64,000 bases of DNA, from contig NZ_BPIK01000001.1 in assembly GCF_026004075.1 (NCBI RefSeq), forward strand, positions 2,442,594-2,506,593, given 5' to 3'. The translations under genes were made by a program, and so were the position numbers. Below the pieces are notes generated by a model. It was given only the letters and a program-made list of their open reading frames with translations. It did no database searches and was not told the origin of the DNA. This DNA is from Meiothermus sp. GTDB lineage: Bacteria; Deinococcota; Deinococci; Deinococcales; Thermaceae. Below are positions 37,095 to 47,285 of the stretch, one piece after another. Every line of letters starts with the position of its first letter. Positions within the stretch are counted from its first letter, which is position 1.

Positions 37095-38537
37095 ATGAGC
37101 CCTGCTCTACACGAGCTAGCCCAGCTCTTCCCACCCAGTCGCCTGCTGCACAAACCCGGCGAACTGACCCCTTACGAGTCCGATGCCCTTACGGCCTTCC
37201 GGGCCCGGCCCCTGGCGGTGGTACTGCCCGAAAGCCACGAGGAGGTGGTGGCCGCGGTGCGCTGGTGTGCCAGGCACCGGATACCCTATGTGGCCCGTGG
37301 CTCCGGCACCAGCCTTTCGGGGGGCTCGCTACCGATTGATGGGGGGCTTTTGATTGGCCTCAACAGGATGAACAAACTGCTGCGGCTGGATCCACAGGAA
37401 CGCATCGCGGTGGTAGAGCCGGGCTTTATCAACCTCCAGGTCTCAAACGCCGCCGCCCCCTATGGCCTTTACTACGCCCCCGACCCCTCCTCCCAGCCGG
37501 TCTCGACCATCGGGGGGAACCTGGCCTTTAACTCGGGCGGGGCCCACTGCCTCAAGTACGGCATGACCTCCAACCACGTGCTGGCGGCCAAGGTGGTGCT
37601 GCCCGACGGCGAGACCGTGGTGCTGGGCAGCGAGAGCCTGGAAAACACCGGCCCCGACTGGCTGGGCTTGTTCGTGGGCAGCGAGGGACTGCTGGGCATC
37701 GCCACCGAGATCACCCTGCGCCTTTTGCCCAAACCCGAGACCTATCACACCGTGCTGGCCGCCTACGACTCGCTGGAGAAAGCCGGCGACGCGGTGGCCG
37801 CAGTGGTGGCCTCCGGGCTTTTGCCCGGCGCGATGGAGATTATGGACTCGCTGGCGATCGAAGCCGCCGAGGCCGCGGTCAAAGCCGGTTATCCAAGGGA
37901 GGCCCGGGCCCTGTTGATCGTGGAGCTCGAGGGCGAAACCCCCCAGGTGGAGGCCGAGGCCCGCTACCTGGACGAAGTCATCCGGCGCTCGGGGGCCTAC
38001 GAGGTGCGGGTGGCCCAGAGCGCCGAGGAGCGCCTGAAAATCTGGAAAGGGCGCAAGGCCGCCTTCTCGGCGGTGGGGCGGCTCTCGCCCGACTACATCG
38101 TGCAGGACGGGGTGGTTCCCCGCTCCCGGCTGGGCCAGGCCCTGGCCGAGATCGAGCGGCTCTCCGCGCGGTATGGCCTGCGGGTCGCCAACGTCTTCCA
38201 CGCCGGAGATGGCAACCTGCACCCCCTGATTCTCTACAACGGGCGGGTGGCCGGGGAGTTCGAGCGGGCCGAGGAGCTGGCGGGGGAGATCCTGCGCCTG
38301 TGCGTGGCCCTGGGCGGCTCCATCACCGGCGAGCACGGGGTGGGCATGGAGAAGAAAGCCTACATGCCCGAGATGTTCTCCGAGGCCGACCTGGCCGCCA
38401 TGCGGCGCATCCGTCTGGCCCTCGATCCCCTCGAGCTTTCCAACCGCGGCAAGATGTTCCCCGGCGGCGAAGCCCCTGCGCTGCACCAGGCCGGGCCCCA
38501 CCCCCTGGAGCGGGCCGGGGTTATCTCGAGGGAGTAG
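37095..38537 (+). CDS. glcD: glycolate oxidase subunit GlcD (FAD-linked)
   Basis: 480 residues of the FAD-linked oxidase (VAO/PCMH) family. FAD-binding [19 protein letters not shown] lies near residue 75; the C-terminal GlcD-type signature [15 protein letters not shown] and [14 protein letters not shown] are present. Oxidises glycolate to glyoxylate, passing electrons through GlcF to the respiratory chain. First gene of glcDEF followed by glycerate kinase. GGAG lies 8 nt before ATG. Confidence 0.92.
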   Translation: MSPALHELAQLFPPSRLLHKPGELTPYESDALTAFRARPLAVVLPESHEEVVAAVRWCARHRIPYVARGSGTSLSGGSLPIDGGLLIGLNRMNKLLRLDPQERIAVVEPGFINLQVSNAAAPYGLYYAPDPSSQPVSTIGGNLAFNSGGAHCLKYGMTSNHVLAAKVVLPDGETVVLGSESLENTGPDWLGLFVGSEGLLGIATEITLRLLPKPETYHTVLAAYDSLEKAGDAVAAVVASGLLPGAMEIMDSLAIEAAEAAVKAGYPREARALLIVELEGETPQVEAEARYLDEVIRRSGAYEVRVAQSAEERLKIWKGRKAAFSAVGRLSPDYIVQDGVVPRSRLGQALAEIERLSARYGLRVANVFHAGDGNLHPLILYNGRVAGEFERAEELAGEILRLCVALGGSITGEHGVGMEKKAYMPEMFSEADLAAMRRIRLALDPLELSNRGKMFPGGEAPALHQAGPHPLERAGVISRE

Positions 38538-38543
38538 GCTGCC

Positions 38544-39617
38544 ATGACCGTGCTCTACCCCACCAGCCCCGCCGAGGTGCAGGAGGCCATCCGGGCCCAC
38601 AGCCGGGTGCGGGCCAGGGGCGGCGGCAGCAAACCGGCCCTTTCCACGCCAACAGAAGACCAGACCGTTCTGGAGATGCGCGGCCTCTCGGGGGTGAAGG
38701 AGTACGACCCCGGCGAGTACGTGCTGGTAGCCCGGGCCGGAACCCCCCTGGCCGAGGTGGAGCGGCTTCTGGCCCAGCACGGGCAGTACCTGCCCTTCGA
38801 CCCGCCCCTGGTGGAACAGGGGGCCACCCTGGGGGGCACGGTGGCCGCCGGGCTTTCCGGCCCCATGCGGCAGCGCTATGGGGGGGTGCGCGACTTCATC
38901 CTGGGGGTGCAGTTCGTGGACGGCACGGGCCAACTGGTGCGAGCAGGTGGCAAGGTTGTCAAGAACGCCGCTGGCTTCGACCTGCCCAAGCTGATGGTGG
39001 GCAGCCTGGGGCGGCTGGGCCTCCTCACTGAGCTGGCCTTCAAGGTCTTCCCCTACCCCAAAGCCACCGCCACCCTGCGGGTGGCCTTCCCCAAGCTGGA
39101 AGCGGCCCTCGAGGCCCTCTACCGGCTGGCGGGCTCGTCCATCGAGCTCTACGCCCTCGACCTCGAGCCCCCCGCCACCCTGGCCCTCCGCCTGGGGGGC
39201 CTGCCCGAAGCCCTTCCGGCCCGGCTGGAGCGGCTCACAGCCTTTATGGGCAGGGCCGGCGACCTCCTGCAAGGCGAGGCCGAAGCCCGGTACTGGCGCG
39301 ACCTGAACCGGCTCGAGCTGGGCGCGGGTTATCTGGTTAAAGTAGCCCCCTCTGCCCGGCAGATCCCCGCCCTGGAACAGGCCCTGGGCAGTGTCCCCCG
39401 CCGGTACATGAGCGCAGGCAACCTGCTATACCTGGCCTGGAACGACGAGCTGGCCCAGTTGGATACCCTGTTACGATCTCAGAACTTATCTGGTCTGGTT
39501 CTGAGGGGCCACACCGCTCGCCCCCAGATTGGAATAGACTTGGAACAGGTCTTTGGTCAGCGGGTGGCCGCCGCCCTCGATCCTCAAGGCCGGTTCAGCC
39601 CTACTCCACCCCAGTAA
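38544..39617 (+). CDS. glcE: glycolate oxidase subunit GlcE (FAD-binding)
   Basis: 357 residues. A PCMH-type FAD-binding domain is visible ([63 protein letters not shown]). GlcE is shorter than GlcD and lacks its full C-terminal catalytic part, as here. It follows glcD after 6 nt and precedes glcF after 14 nt, so the three subunits are made together. Confidence 0.9.
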   Translation: MTVLYPTSPAEVQEAIRAHSRVRARGGGSKPALSTPTEDQTVLEMRGLSGVKEYDPGEYVLVARAGTPLAEVERLLAQHGQYLPFDPPLVEQGATLGGTVAAGLSGPMRQRYGGVRDFILGVQFVDGTGQLVRAGGKVVKNAAGFDLPKLMVGSLGRLGLLTELAFKVFPYPKATATLRVAFPKLEAALEALYRLAGSSIELYALDLEPPATLALRLGGLPEALPARLERLTAFMGRAGDLLQGEAEARYWRDLNRLELGAGYLVKVAPSARQIPALEQALGSVPRRYMSAGNLLYLAWNDELAQLDTLLRSQNLSGLVLRGHTARPQIGIDLEQVFGQRVAAALDPQGRFSPTPPQ

Positions 39618-39631
39618 CCCCAGGAAAACCT

Positions 39632-40909
39632 ATGCAGCACAAGATTGACGTCGAAAAGCTCGGCCCCCAGGGTGAAATCATGGCCCACGCCATCGAGGCC
39701 TGCGTGCACTGTGGCTTCTGCCTGCCGGCCTGCCCCACCTACCAGGTGCTGGGCGAGGAGATGGACTCCCCCAGAGGGCGGATTTTTCTGATGAAAGAGG
39801 TGCTGGAGGGCAACCTGAGCATGGAGGAAGCCCAGCCCTACCTCGATAAGTGCCTGGGCTGCCAGGGCTGCGTGACGGCCTGCCCCAGCGGCGTGCCCTA
39901 CGGCGAGCTCATCGCCACCTACCGGGGCTGGAGCGAGCCCCAGCGCCACCGCTCCCCTTTCCAGAAGCTCTTTCGCATCGGCCTTCAGGAGACCCTCCCC
40001 TACCCCTCGCGCTTCCGTGCTGCGGCCACCCTGGGCCGGCTGGGCAAGCCGATCAAGCCGCTGCTGCCGCCCCTGCTGCAAGCCCCGCTCGAGCTGCTCC
40101 CCGACCAACTGCCCAAACACCAGCCCCTGCCCGAGCTGGTTCCCGCCGAGGGCGAACGGCGGGCTCGAGTGGCCTTTCTGGCCGGCTGTGCCCAGCAGGT
40201 GTTGCAGCCCAACTTCAACCACGCCACCCTGCGGGTGCTGGCCCGCAACGGGGTGGAGGTGGTGATCCCCAAAGGCCAGGGCTGCTGCGGCGCGCTGGCG
40301 ATGCACACCGGCGAGCGCGCGCGGGCCCTGCGCTTCGCCCGCACCAACCTCAGTGCCTTTGCCGGTGAGTTCGATGCCATCCTCACCAACGCCGCCGGCT
40401 GTGGCTCGGGCCTCAAGGAGTACCCCCTGCTCTTCCACGGGGAACCCGAGCAGGCCCAGGCCAGTCAGATGGCCGCCAAAGTCCGGGATGTCTCGGTTTT
40501 CCTGGTCGAGCTGGGCCTGAAAGCCGTGCCCCCGCTGAAGCGACCCCTCAAGGTGGCCTACCACGACGCCTGCCACCTGGCCCACGCCCAGCAGGTGCGG
40601 GCCGAGCCGCGCCAACTGCTGAAAAGCATTCCGGGCCTCGAGCTTGTGGAAATTCCCGAAGGCGAGCTGTGCTGTGGCTCGGCGGGTACCTACAACCTCG
40701 AGCAACCCGAAATCGCCGCCACCCTGGGCGAGCGCAAAGCCCGTAACATCCTGGCTACGGGGGCCGAGCTGGTGGTCACCGGCAACATCGGCTGCTTCAC
40801 CCAGATCCAAAGCCACCTGCGCAAGCTGGGCCGGGAGATTCCGGTGCTACACACCCTCGAGCTGCTGGATCGGGCCTACGCCCAAAGCCCCATCCTTCCG
40901 GGCCGCTAA
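39632..40909 (+). CDS. glcF: glycolate oxidase iron-sulfur subunit GlcF
   Basis: 425 residues. Two [4Fe-4S] motifs lie near the N-terminus: [14 protein letters not shown] (about residue 27) and [14 protein letters not shown] (about residue 76). Two cysteine-rich CCG domains follow ([24 protein letters not shown]). Transfers electrons from GlcD/E to the quinone pool. Same-strand neighbours glcD, glcE and the glycerate kinase complete a glycolate to 2-phosphoglycerate route with an aminotransferase or carboligase encoded elsewhere. Confidence 0.93.
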   Translation: MQHKIDVEKLGPQGEIMAHAIEACVHCGFCLPACPTYQVLGEEMDSPRGRIFLMKEVLEGNLSMEEAQPYLDKCLGCQGCVTACPSGVPYGELIATYRGWSEPQRHRSPFQKLFRIGLQETLPYPSRFRAAATLGRLGKPIKPLLPPLLQAPLELLPDQLPKHQPLPELVPAEGERRARVAFLAGCAQQVLQPNFNHATLRVLARNGVEVVIPKGQGCCGALAMHTGERARALRFARTNLSAFAGEFDAILTNAAGCGSGLKEYPLLFHGEPEQAQASQMAAKVRDVSVFLVELGLKAVPPLKRPLKVAYHDACHLAHAQQVRAEPRQLLKSIPGLELVEIPEGELCCGSAGTYNLEQPEIAATLGERKARNILATGAELVVTGNIGCFTQIQSHLRKLGREIPVLHTLELLDRAYAQSPILPGR

Positions 40910-40941
40910 AGCAACCCCGCACCCTGGATAAAATGCCTCTT

Positions 40942-42192
40942 ATGCGCGAGCTGCTCATCGCCAGCTTTCGGCAGGCCCTGGAGCAAACCCACCCCGCCCA
41001 CCTCACCGCCCAGCACCTCCCCCAGGAGACCCCGGCGCTGATCGTTTCGGTGGGGAAAGCCGCCATGAGCATGCTGGCCGCCGCCCAGGAGCGGTTTCCC
41101 CAGGTGCCCTTTATAGCGGTGCCCAAAGCCGAGCCGGGCCGGGACTGGCCGCAAGCGGAACGTGGTCAGATCATACCGGCCCGCCACCCCATGCCCGACG
41201 AGCAGAGCATGCGGGCCGCGCAAACCATCCTCCAGGCCGTCTCGCGTTTGCAAACCAGCGATCTTCTGCTGGTTCTGGTCTCTGGGGGCGGCAGCGCGCT
41301 GTTGTGTGCACCCTGGGGGATTGACCTCCCCACCAAACAGGCCCTGACCCAGGCCCTTTTGCGCTCGGGGGCCGACATTCAGGAGATTAACGCGGTGCGA
41401 AAGCACGTCTCCGCCATCAAGGGGGGGCGGCTGGCCGCGGCCACCCCCGCCCGCATCCACGCCCTGTATCTATCGGATGTTCCGGGCGACGACCTCTCGG
41501 TGATTGCCTCGGGCCCCACCGTACCCGACGAGACCACCTTCGCCCAGGCCCTGGCGGTGCTCGACAAGTACGGCCTGGACTTCCCCGAGGTGCGCTCCCA
41601 CCTGGAGCAAGGCGCAAAGGGTGCCCTGCCCGAGTCGCCCAAGCCGGGCCAGGCCCTCTTCCAGCGGGTGGAAAACCGGCTGATTGGCAGCAACCAGGTT
41701 CTGCTCGAGGCCGCCCAGCGCTTCTGGCAGGCCCAGGGCTACCCAGCGGTCATCCTCTCCGACCGCTTCCAGGGCGAGGCCCGCGAGCTGGCCCGCTTTC
41801 ACGCCAACCTGGTGCAGAGCATCCGCACCCACGGGCACCCCTTCCGCCCCCCGGTGGTGCTGCTCTCCGGCGGCGAGGCCAGCGTGATGGTGCGCGGTTC
41901 GGGCCAGGGGGGGCGCAACCAGGAGTTTCTGGCCTGGCTGGGCTTTTACCTGGGCCCGGATGGGGTCTGGGCCCTGGCCGCCGACTCCGATGGCATCGAC
42001 GGCAACACCCCCGCAGCGGGCGCTATCCTGGCGCCCGACACCTGGAGCCGAGCCCAGCAGCAGGGCCTCGACCTCAAGGCCCTGCTGCACGACAACAACG
42101 CGCACGGGTTTTTCCAGGCCCTGGGGGGGTTGCTCATCACCGGCGAGACCGCCAACAACCTCAACGATTTTCGGGTGCTGGTGGTGGAGTAA
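40942..42192 (+). CDS. glycerate 2-kinase (MOFRL family)
   Basis: 416 residues from ATG 40942; ATG 40933 is an alternative 9 nt upstream. TAAAAT (40929-40934) lies 7 nt before ATG 40942, so an internal leaderless promoter favours that start. LVLVSGGGSALLCAP, RKHVSAIKGGRLA and LSDVPGDDLSVIASGPT are typical of MOFRL glycerate kinases, and LLSGGEASVMVRGSGQGGRNQE marks the MOFRL domain. Phosphorylates glycerate, linking photorespiratory-type glycolate salvage to glycolysis. Confidence 0.9.
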   Translation: MRELLIASFRQALEQTHPAHLTAQHLPQETPALIVSVGKAAMSMLAAAQERFPQVPFIAVPKAEPGRDWPQAERGQIIPARHPMPDEQSMRAAQTILQAVSRLQTSDLLLVLVSGGGSALLCAPWGIDLPTKQALTQALLRSGADIQEINAVRKHVSAIKGGRLAAATPARIHALYLSDVPGDDLSVIASGPTVPDETTFAQALAVLDKYGLDFPEVRSHLEQGAKGALPESPKPGQALFQRVENRLIGSNQVLLEAAQRFWQAQGYPAVILSDRFQGEARELARFHANLVQSIRTHGHPFRPPVVLLSGGEASVMVRGSGQGGRNQEFLAWLGFYLGPDGVWALAADSDGIDGNTPAAGAILAPDTWSRAQQQGLDLKALLHDNNAHGFFQALGGLLITGETANNLNDFRVLVVE

Positions 42193-42221
42193 GCCGCACT
42201 GCGGTAAGCTAGGGCCGGCCC

Positions 42222-42911
42222 ATGTCGAACGTTCTGGTTTTGCACGGCTTTACCTCCCACCCCACCCTGACCATGGGGCCGCTCCCCGAAACCCTGCGCA
42301 AGGCTGGGTTTACCGTGGCCCAGCCCACCCTGCCCGGCCACGGCACCCGGCCCGAAGACCTGCGCGGTGTGCGCTGGCTGGACTGGCTCCAGACCGCTCG
42401 AGAAGCCTATCTGGCACTCCCCGAGCCCAGGGCGGTGGTGGGCCTCTCGATGGGGGGGCTGCTGGCCGGCTGGCTGGCCGCCGAGCACAAGACCGCCGCC
42501 CTGGTGGCCCTGGCCCCGGCGCTGGGCTTCAAGAACCGCCTGGCCTACCTGGCCCCGCTGCTGCACTACGTCAAACCCTGGGCCCATAGCACCGACCCCG
42601 CCGAAGAGGCCCGGCGGCGGGCGCGGAGCCCCAACTACCCCAATTTTCCGACCGTGGCCCTGACCCAGCTAATCGCGCTCCAGCAACGGGTGCCCGAACT
42701 TTTACCCAGGGTCTGGGCCCCGGCTTTGGTGCTCGAGGCCGCCCACGACGACACCGTGCCGGAAGCCGCGGTGCGCCGCTATTTCGCCCTGATTGGGGGC
42801 CCCCATAAGGAATACCGGGTCTACCAGAGCCAGCACGATATGCTCCTGGATCCGCTGGCCCAGCAGATCTCCGACGATATCGCGGCCTGGCTGAAAGAAA
42901 AGCTGGTGTAG
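42222..42911 (+). CDS. alpha/beta hydrolase (carboxylesterase)
   Basis: 229 residues, similar in size and motifs to thermophilic Est30-type carboxylesterases. Oxyanion-hole segment LHGFTSHPT, nucleophile elbow VGLSMGG (Ser about residue 73), Asp in AAHDDTVPEAA and His in QSQHDMLLD complete the triad. Hydrolyses short acyl esters; natural substrate unknown. Shares only 1 nt of spacing with the convergent S4-domain gene. Confidence 0.85.
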   Translation: MSNVLVLHGFTSHPTLTMGPLPETLRKAGFTVAQPTLPGHGTRPEDLRGVRWLDWLQTAREAYLALPEPRAVVGLSMGGLLAGWLAAEHKTAALVALAPALGFKNRLAYLAPLLHYVKPWAHSTDPAEEARRRARSPNYPNFPTVALTQLIALQQRVPELLPRVWAPALVLEAAHDDTVPEAAVRRYFALIGGPHKEYRVYQSQHDMLLDPLAQQISDDIAAWLKEKLV

Positions 42912-43583
42912 CTATCGGTGCACCTCGAGCTCCAGCTTCACATTGCCGCGCTTGGTCTGGCCCAGCACCTTTTTGACCACCAGGCTGCCCAGCCCTTCGG
43001 CCATCAGGTGGTCGCCCTCGGTTATCTCGTCCTTGGCCGAGGCGGTCTTGCCCCGGAGTTTGACCTTGCCGGCCTTGACCCCCTGGGCAAAGTAGGTGCG
43101 CGAGACCCCAAAACCCTTGGCCCCCACCACGTCCACCCGCAGGCTGGGCACCACCACGCTGCGGGTGCGCTCGCGCGTTCTGGGCAACTGCTCGGGCGCA
43201 GCTTCTTTGGCCTGGAGGCCGGCTTCTTGCAGGGTTTTGAGGCCTTTGGGAAGGGTGGCCAGCAGAAAGCCGTCCTGGGTCTCCTCGAGATCCCCCAGCA
43301 GCCCCGGCTCCAGCAGCGCGCGCAGCCTGTCTTCCAGGGCCTCGAGGTCGCCCTCGAAGGTCAGGAAGACCACCACGGTGGGGTCGGATACCGCAGGAAT
43401 GTGTTCGGGGAAGAGCACCGCCACCTTCCTCGAGGCCATGGGCAACCCCCCGAAGGCCTCGAGGCGCAGCCCCTCCTGCTGGGCCTGCCGGCGGAGTTCC
43501 TCCAGCGACTCGGCCTCCAGAAAGGGGGTCTGTACCACCCGGCCCCCTCGAGCTTTTTTCAGGTATTCCTGCATGGCGTCCAT
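42912..43583 (-). CDS. S4-domain RNA-binding protein (YlmH-like)
   Basis: 223 residues from ATG 43583; the open frame extends upstream through the ABC transporter's other strand, but the sequence there is not gene-like. The middle resembles the YlmH fold preceding an S4 domain; the S4 domain itself (about 150-210) reads RVDVVGAKGFGVSRTYFAQG, KVKLRGKTASAKDEITEGD. In Firmicutes YlmH rescues stalled ribosomes or affects cell division. Immediately downstream of the ABC exporter gene (11 nt). Confidence 0.8.
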   Translation of the reverse strand: MDAMQEYLKKARGGRVVQTPFLEAESLEELRRQAQQEGLRLEAFGGLPMASRKVAVLFPEHIPAVSDPTVVVFLTFEGDLEALEDRLRALLEPGLLGDLEETQDGFLLATLPKGLKTLQEAGLQAKEAAPEQLPRTRERTRSVVVPSLRVDVVGAKGFGVSRTYFAQGVKAGKVKLRGKTASAKDEITEGDHLMAEGLGSLVVKKVLGQTKRGNVKLELEVHR

Positions 43584-43594
43584 CCTTTCAATCG

Positions 43595-45268
43595 TCAACT
43601 TTTCCAAAAGTCCGCGTAGAGGCCGGGCAAACCCATCAGCTCGGCGTGGCTGCCCACCTGCACGATCCGGCCCTTTTCCATCACCACGATCTGATCGGCG
43701 TGCTGCACGGTGGCTAGGCGGTGCGCCACCACAATCACCGTGCGGCCCGGGCGGGCGGCCTCGAGGGCGGCCATCACCTGCCCCTCGCTGTGGCGGTCGA
43801 GGGCGCTGGTAATCTCGTCTAGCAAAAGAATTTTGGCCTCCCGTAGCAGGGCCGCCGCAATCGCCAGGCGCTGCCGCTGCCCCACCGAAAGCCCGCCCCC
43901 GTCGTCCTCGAGCGGGGTTTGCAGGCCAATTTCCCGGCCCAGGCCCACGGTGTCCAGGGCTTGCTGCATGGCTTCCGGGCGGGCGCCAGGGGCCAGCGCG
44001 GCCAGGTTCTCCTGGACGGTTCCGGCGAACAGCAGGGGCTCCTGCGGAACCCAGGCCATGCGGGCCCGCAACCACCCCGCCTCGTAGCTGTGTAGCTCGA
44101 GGCCATCCAGCAAGACCTGCCCCGCACTGGGGCGGTACAGGCCCAGCAGCAAGCGCAGCAGGGTGCTCTTGCCCGCCCCCGAGGGGCCCACAATGGCCGT
44201 GAAGGAGCCCGGCGCGATGCGCAGGTTGAGGTTTTGCAGGGTGGCCGGGCTACCGGGGTAGGCGAAGCTAAGGTTGCAGAGCTCGAGGCCCCCCGCCAGG
44301 GTCTGGGGTCGGAGCTGCCCCATGGCCGGGGCCGGGGGCAGCTCGAGCAGCTCCACCAGGCGGGCCGCGGCTCCCTCGGCCTGGGCAAACCCAGTGCCGA
44401 TGCGGCTCAGCAGTTGCAGGGGAGTCACCGCCAGCCCCAGCAAGGTGAGGAACGCGGTCAGATCGCCGGGGGTCATCTGCCCCCGCTGCACCGCCCCAAC
44501 CCCCAGGGCCAGCAGCAGGCCCAGCAGCAGCGTGGTAGCGAGCTGCCCTAGGGGCAGGTTGAGGGCCGCAATCAGGGCGCGGGTGCGCCCCAAGCGGTAC
44601 TGCTGCTGGTTGCTGTGTCGGAAGCGCGCCTGGGCAAAGGCCTGCAAGTTCAGGGCCCGGATCAGCTCCAGACGCCCGAACCCCTCGGCCATGCGGGCGG
44701 CCAGGCGCTCCATAGCGGCCTGGGTGCGCCGGCTGTAGCGGGTCACCCAGGCCCCAAGCCAGCCCAGCAGCAAGGCCATGAAGGGCAGCACCAGCAGCAG
44801 GTACAGGGTGAGCTGGGCGTAGTGCAACAAGAGCTGGGCTAGCAGAGCCAGCAGCAGAATCCCCTGTACCAGCAGCCCCCCCAGGCTGTAGAACAAAAAG
44901 CCCTCGAGCTCCTTCAGATCGGCCACCAGCCGCCCGGTCAGCCCGCCGGAGGAGGCCGGAAGGGCCATCAGGTCGGCTTGCAGCAATCGCTCAAACACCC
45001 GCTCCCGCCAGACCGCCGGAATTTTGAGGGAAAGGTAGCCTATAAAGGCCTCGAGCACATACCCGCTCACCACCAGCACCGCCAGCAGGCCCGCCCCCAC
45101 CAGGAGCACCTCTCCGAGCCGCTCCCACTGCCCCGACAGCACCTGATCGAACAGCGGCTTGACCACCAGGGTGGGCAGCCAGGCCTGGGCCGCCGCCGGC
45201 AGCAAAGCCAGCCCGGCCGCCAGCAGAATTTGCGGCAAAAAGGGACGCAGTAGCCGGAGAAGGTTCAT
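43595..45268 (-). CDS. ABC exporter, fused permease and ATPase
   Basis: 557 residues. Six transmembrane helices in the first ~300 residues, then an ATPase domain with Walker A VGPSGAGKSTLLR, signature LSVGQRQRLAIAAALL, Walker B ILLLDEITSALD and switch His in VVAHRLATV. A half-size type IV exporter that should dimerise; substrate may be lipid, peptide or drug. Its location next to lpx-type genes is compatible with lipid export but does not prove it. Length is slightly shorter than MsbA-like exporters. Confidence 0.88.
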   Translation of the reverse strand: MNLLRLLRPFLPQILLAAGLALLPAAAQAWLPTLVVKPLFDQVLSGQWERLGEVLLVGAGLLAVLVVSGYVLEAFIGYLSLKIPAVWRERVFERLLQADLMALPASSGGLTGRLVADLKELEGFLFYSLGGLLVQGILLLALLAQLLLHYAQLTLYLLLVLPFMALLLGWLGAWVTRYSRRTQAAMERLAARMAEGFGRLELIRALNLQAFAQARFRHSNQQQYRLGRTRALIAALNLPLGQLATTLLLGLLLALGVGAVQRGQMTPGDLTAFLTLLGLAVTPLQLLSRIGTGFAQAEGAAARLVELLELPPAPAMGQLRPQTLAGGLELCNLSFAYPGSPATLQNLNLRIAPGSFTAIVGPSGAGKSTLLRLLLGLYRPSAGQVLLDGLELHSYEAGWLRARMAWVPQEPLLFAGTVQENLAALAPGARPEAMQQALDTVGLGREIGLQTPLEDDGGGLSVGQRQRLAIAAALLREAKILLLDEITSALDRHSEGQVMAALEAARPGRTVIVVAHRLATVQHADQIVVMEKGRIVQVGSHAELMGLPGLYADFWKS

Positions 45269-45316
45269 GGAAGAAAAGTTTCACCGCTGCCGGAATTTCT
45301 AAGCCGTCGCCGGGTA

Positions 45317-46486
45317 TCAGCAGTGGGCCAGCACATACTCCACCAGCTTATCGGCTCCGGGCCGGGCGTCCAGGCGCTTTAGCCGGGCCCGGACTTCCTG
45401 GGCCCGCTGGGGCTCGAGCAGCTCGAGGCCCGCAGAGGCCACCTCCGTCGGGCTAAAAACCCCGCGCAACTCGGGGAAAACCCGCTCGTTTAGCCACAGG
45501 TTGGGCAGGGCCAGGTGGGGCATGCCCGCCACCAGCCGCCAGACGAAGCGCTGCTTGAGGCTGCGGAGGCCCGGCCCGCTCAAAAGCCAGTGCCAGAAGC
45601 CCTCCAGCGGTAGCATCTCCGGCTTGTGCAAGGGCAAGAGCACCAGCGAGGGCAGGCCGGCCAGGGCCAGCTCGAGGGTGTTGGTTCCGGGAATGGTAAT
45701 CGCCAGCTGCGCGCAGCGCATGGCCGCATAGCGCTGGGGCTCATCCAGCACCAGAACCTCGAGGCCCCCGGTGGTTTGCAGGCGATCGCCCACCCAGCGG
45801 GCCCCCACCCCGCCCAGATCTTTCACCAACTCTGCTTCCAGCGCCTCGGCCACCACCGCCTCCGGCAGCAAGCGGCTCTTGACCCAGGCAAACCGCAGGT
45901 CGGGCCGGGCTTTAGCCATCTGCTCGGCCACCGCCAGCAAAAACCCCAGCAGGTAGCGGGCCGCAAAAGGGCGGCTACCGGCCAGCAGCAGCACCTCGGC
46001 GGCGGGGGCAGGCACTATCGACGCCTCTTGGAGGGCATCCACCACCAGATTGCCCACCACCTCGATGCGGGCCGGGTTCACCCCGCGAGCCTGCATGGCC
46101 GCCCGGGTGCGCTCGGAATCCACCAGCACCGCCCGCAAGCCGGGGTGATGGGCCTTGGCATCGAAGGTGTAGGAAAAAGCCGGGTAGCCCGTGGCCCGGC
46201 CCAGCAGCACCGCGTCGCGGGGCGCCCCTCCCAGCATCAGCACCAGCCCACGGCGGCCCGTCTTGCGCTCCAAGAGCCTGCGGAAAAGCGCGGAGCGGCC
46301 CGAGAGGGCGTCCAGTTGCAGTGCTTCGGCCTTGGTCTGCTCGGTTCCGGCGGCAAACTGGTCGCGGATCAGGAACAGCTCGATGCGGGCCCCGGGCACC
46401 CGCTGCCGCAGGCGCGTCAACACAGGCGGCACCCAGGTCGAAAGCTCGCCGGGGCCGTTGGTCAATAGCAGAATTTCGTCCAGCAT
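45317..46486 (-). CDS. lpxB: lipid-A-disaccharide synthase-like glycosyltransferase
   Basis: 389 residues from ATG 46486. LLLTNGPGELSTWVPPVL at the start and IPGTNTLELALAGLPSLVLLPLHKPEM near residue 265 match the two ends of the LpxB active site. In LpxB, UDP-diacylglucosamine and lipid X are joined to the disaccharide. The protein is divergent, so a related hexosamine lipid glycosyltransferase is possible. It starts 14 nt after lpxA, in the same leftward cluster. Confidence 0.72.
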   Translation of the reverse strand: MLDEILLLTNGPGELSTWVPPVLTRLRQRVPGARIELFLIRDQFAAGTEQTKAEALQLDALSGRSALFRRLLERKTGRRGLVLMLGGAPRDAVLLGRATGYPAFSYTFDAKAHHPGLRAVLVDSERTRAAMQARGVNPARIEVVGNLVVDALQEASIVPAPAAEVLLLAGSRPFAARYLLGFLLAVAEQMAKARPDLRFAWVKSRLLPEAVVAEALEAELVKDLGGVGARWVGDRLQTTGGLEVLVLDEPQRYAAMRCAQLAITIPGTNTLELALAGLPSLVLLPLHKPEMLPLEGFWHWLLSGPGLRSLKQRFVWRLVAGMPHLALPNLWLNERVFPELRGVFSPTEVASAGLELLEPQRAQEVRARLKRLDARPGADKLVEYVLAHC

Positions 46487-46499
46487 CTTGGGTTCGACT

Positions 46500-47285
46500 T
46501 CAGACCTCAAAATCCGGCTCGCCCCGCACGAAGCCCGAGAGACGGCGCCTGGAAGGCCCCGCCAGGAAGGCTTTGAGCATCTGTACCTCCTCGGTATCGG
46601 GCAGGCCCTCGAGGGGGCGGCCCTCGCGCAGCGCCCGGAAGGCTTGCTCGAGGGCCCGGTAGCGCTCGCCGTGGATGCCGGCCCGGCGCAGCCCCACCGT
46701 GTTGAGACGGTAGTGCCGGGCCGGACTGCCGTCGGCCAGGGTAAAGGGCAGGATATCGCGGGTGGGCTTGGAGAGGGCCCCTACCATGGCCCGGGTGCCA
46801 ATCCGCACAAACTGATGGATACCGGCCAGCCCCCCCACCACCGCATAAGGGCCAATCTCTACGTGGCCGGCCACCGCCACGCCCTGGGTCAGAATCACAC
46901 CGTCGCCCACCTGGGCGTCGTGGCCCACGTGCACATGGCCCATCAGGTAGCAGCCCGCGCCGATCCGGGTGGGCGCTTCTTCCTTGGTGGAGCGGTGCAG
47001 GATCACCCCTTCGCGCAAGACTGTGTTTTCCCCGACCTCGAGCCAGGTCTCCTGCCCTTTGAAGCTTAAATCCTGCGGGAGGCCCCCCAGCACCGAGTGG
47101 GGCCCCACCCGAACCCCGGCGGCCAGCCGCACATACGGGTGGATGACCACATGGGGCCCTAGCTCCACCCCAGGGCCTATCTCACAGGGGCCTTCCACCA
47201 CTGCATACGGGCCAATCTTCACGTCCGGGGCCAGATGGGCTTGGGGGGAAACCACCGCGGTGGGGTGGATGGCAACCCGGCTCAC
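46500..47285 (-). CDS. lpxA: UDP-N-acetylglucosamine acyltransferase
   Basis: 261 residues, family length. Left-handed beta-helix hexapeptide repeats fill residues 5-190 (HPTAVVSPQAHLAPDVKIG...). The catalytic His lies in HVHVGHDAQVGDG. The C-terminal helical part KPTRDILPF...NTVGLRRAGIHGERYRAL is diagnostic of LpxA. Acylates O-3 of UDP-GlcNAc with a 3-hydroxyacyl chain, or N-3 if the substrate is the 3-amino sugar. Overlaps fabZ by 4 nt. Confidence 0.9.
   Translation of the reverse strand: MSRVAIHPTAVVSPQAHLAPDVKIGPYAVVEGPCEIGPGVELGPHVVIHPYVRLAAGVRVGPHSVLGGLPQDLSFKGQETWLEVGENTVLREGVILHRSTKEEAPTRIGAGCYLMGHVHVGHDAQVGDGVILTQGVAVAGHVEIGPYAVVGGLAGIHQFVRIGTRAMVGALSKPTRDILPFTLADGSPARHYRLNTVGLRRAGIHGERYRALEQAFRALREGRPLEGLPDTEEVQMLKAFLAGPSRRRLSGFVRGEPDFEV

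Noticed and set aside
37443..39272. Leftward 609-codon frame across glcD/glcE
   Set aside because: Antisense to two clearly homologous FAD proteins; composition (His, Gly, Gln, Leu) is that of a shadow frame.
39584..40816. Leftward 410-codon frame across glcF
   Set aside because: Antisense to the Fe-S protein gene with intact cysteine motifs; no recognisable domain.
43584..44075. N-terminal extension of the S4-domain protein frame
   Set aside because: The extension is antisense-free but overlaps the ABC exporter coding sequence in another frame and reads as Pro/Gly/Arg-rich noise; ATG 43583 gives the family length.
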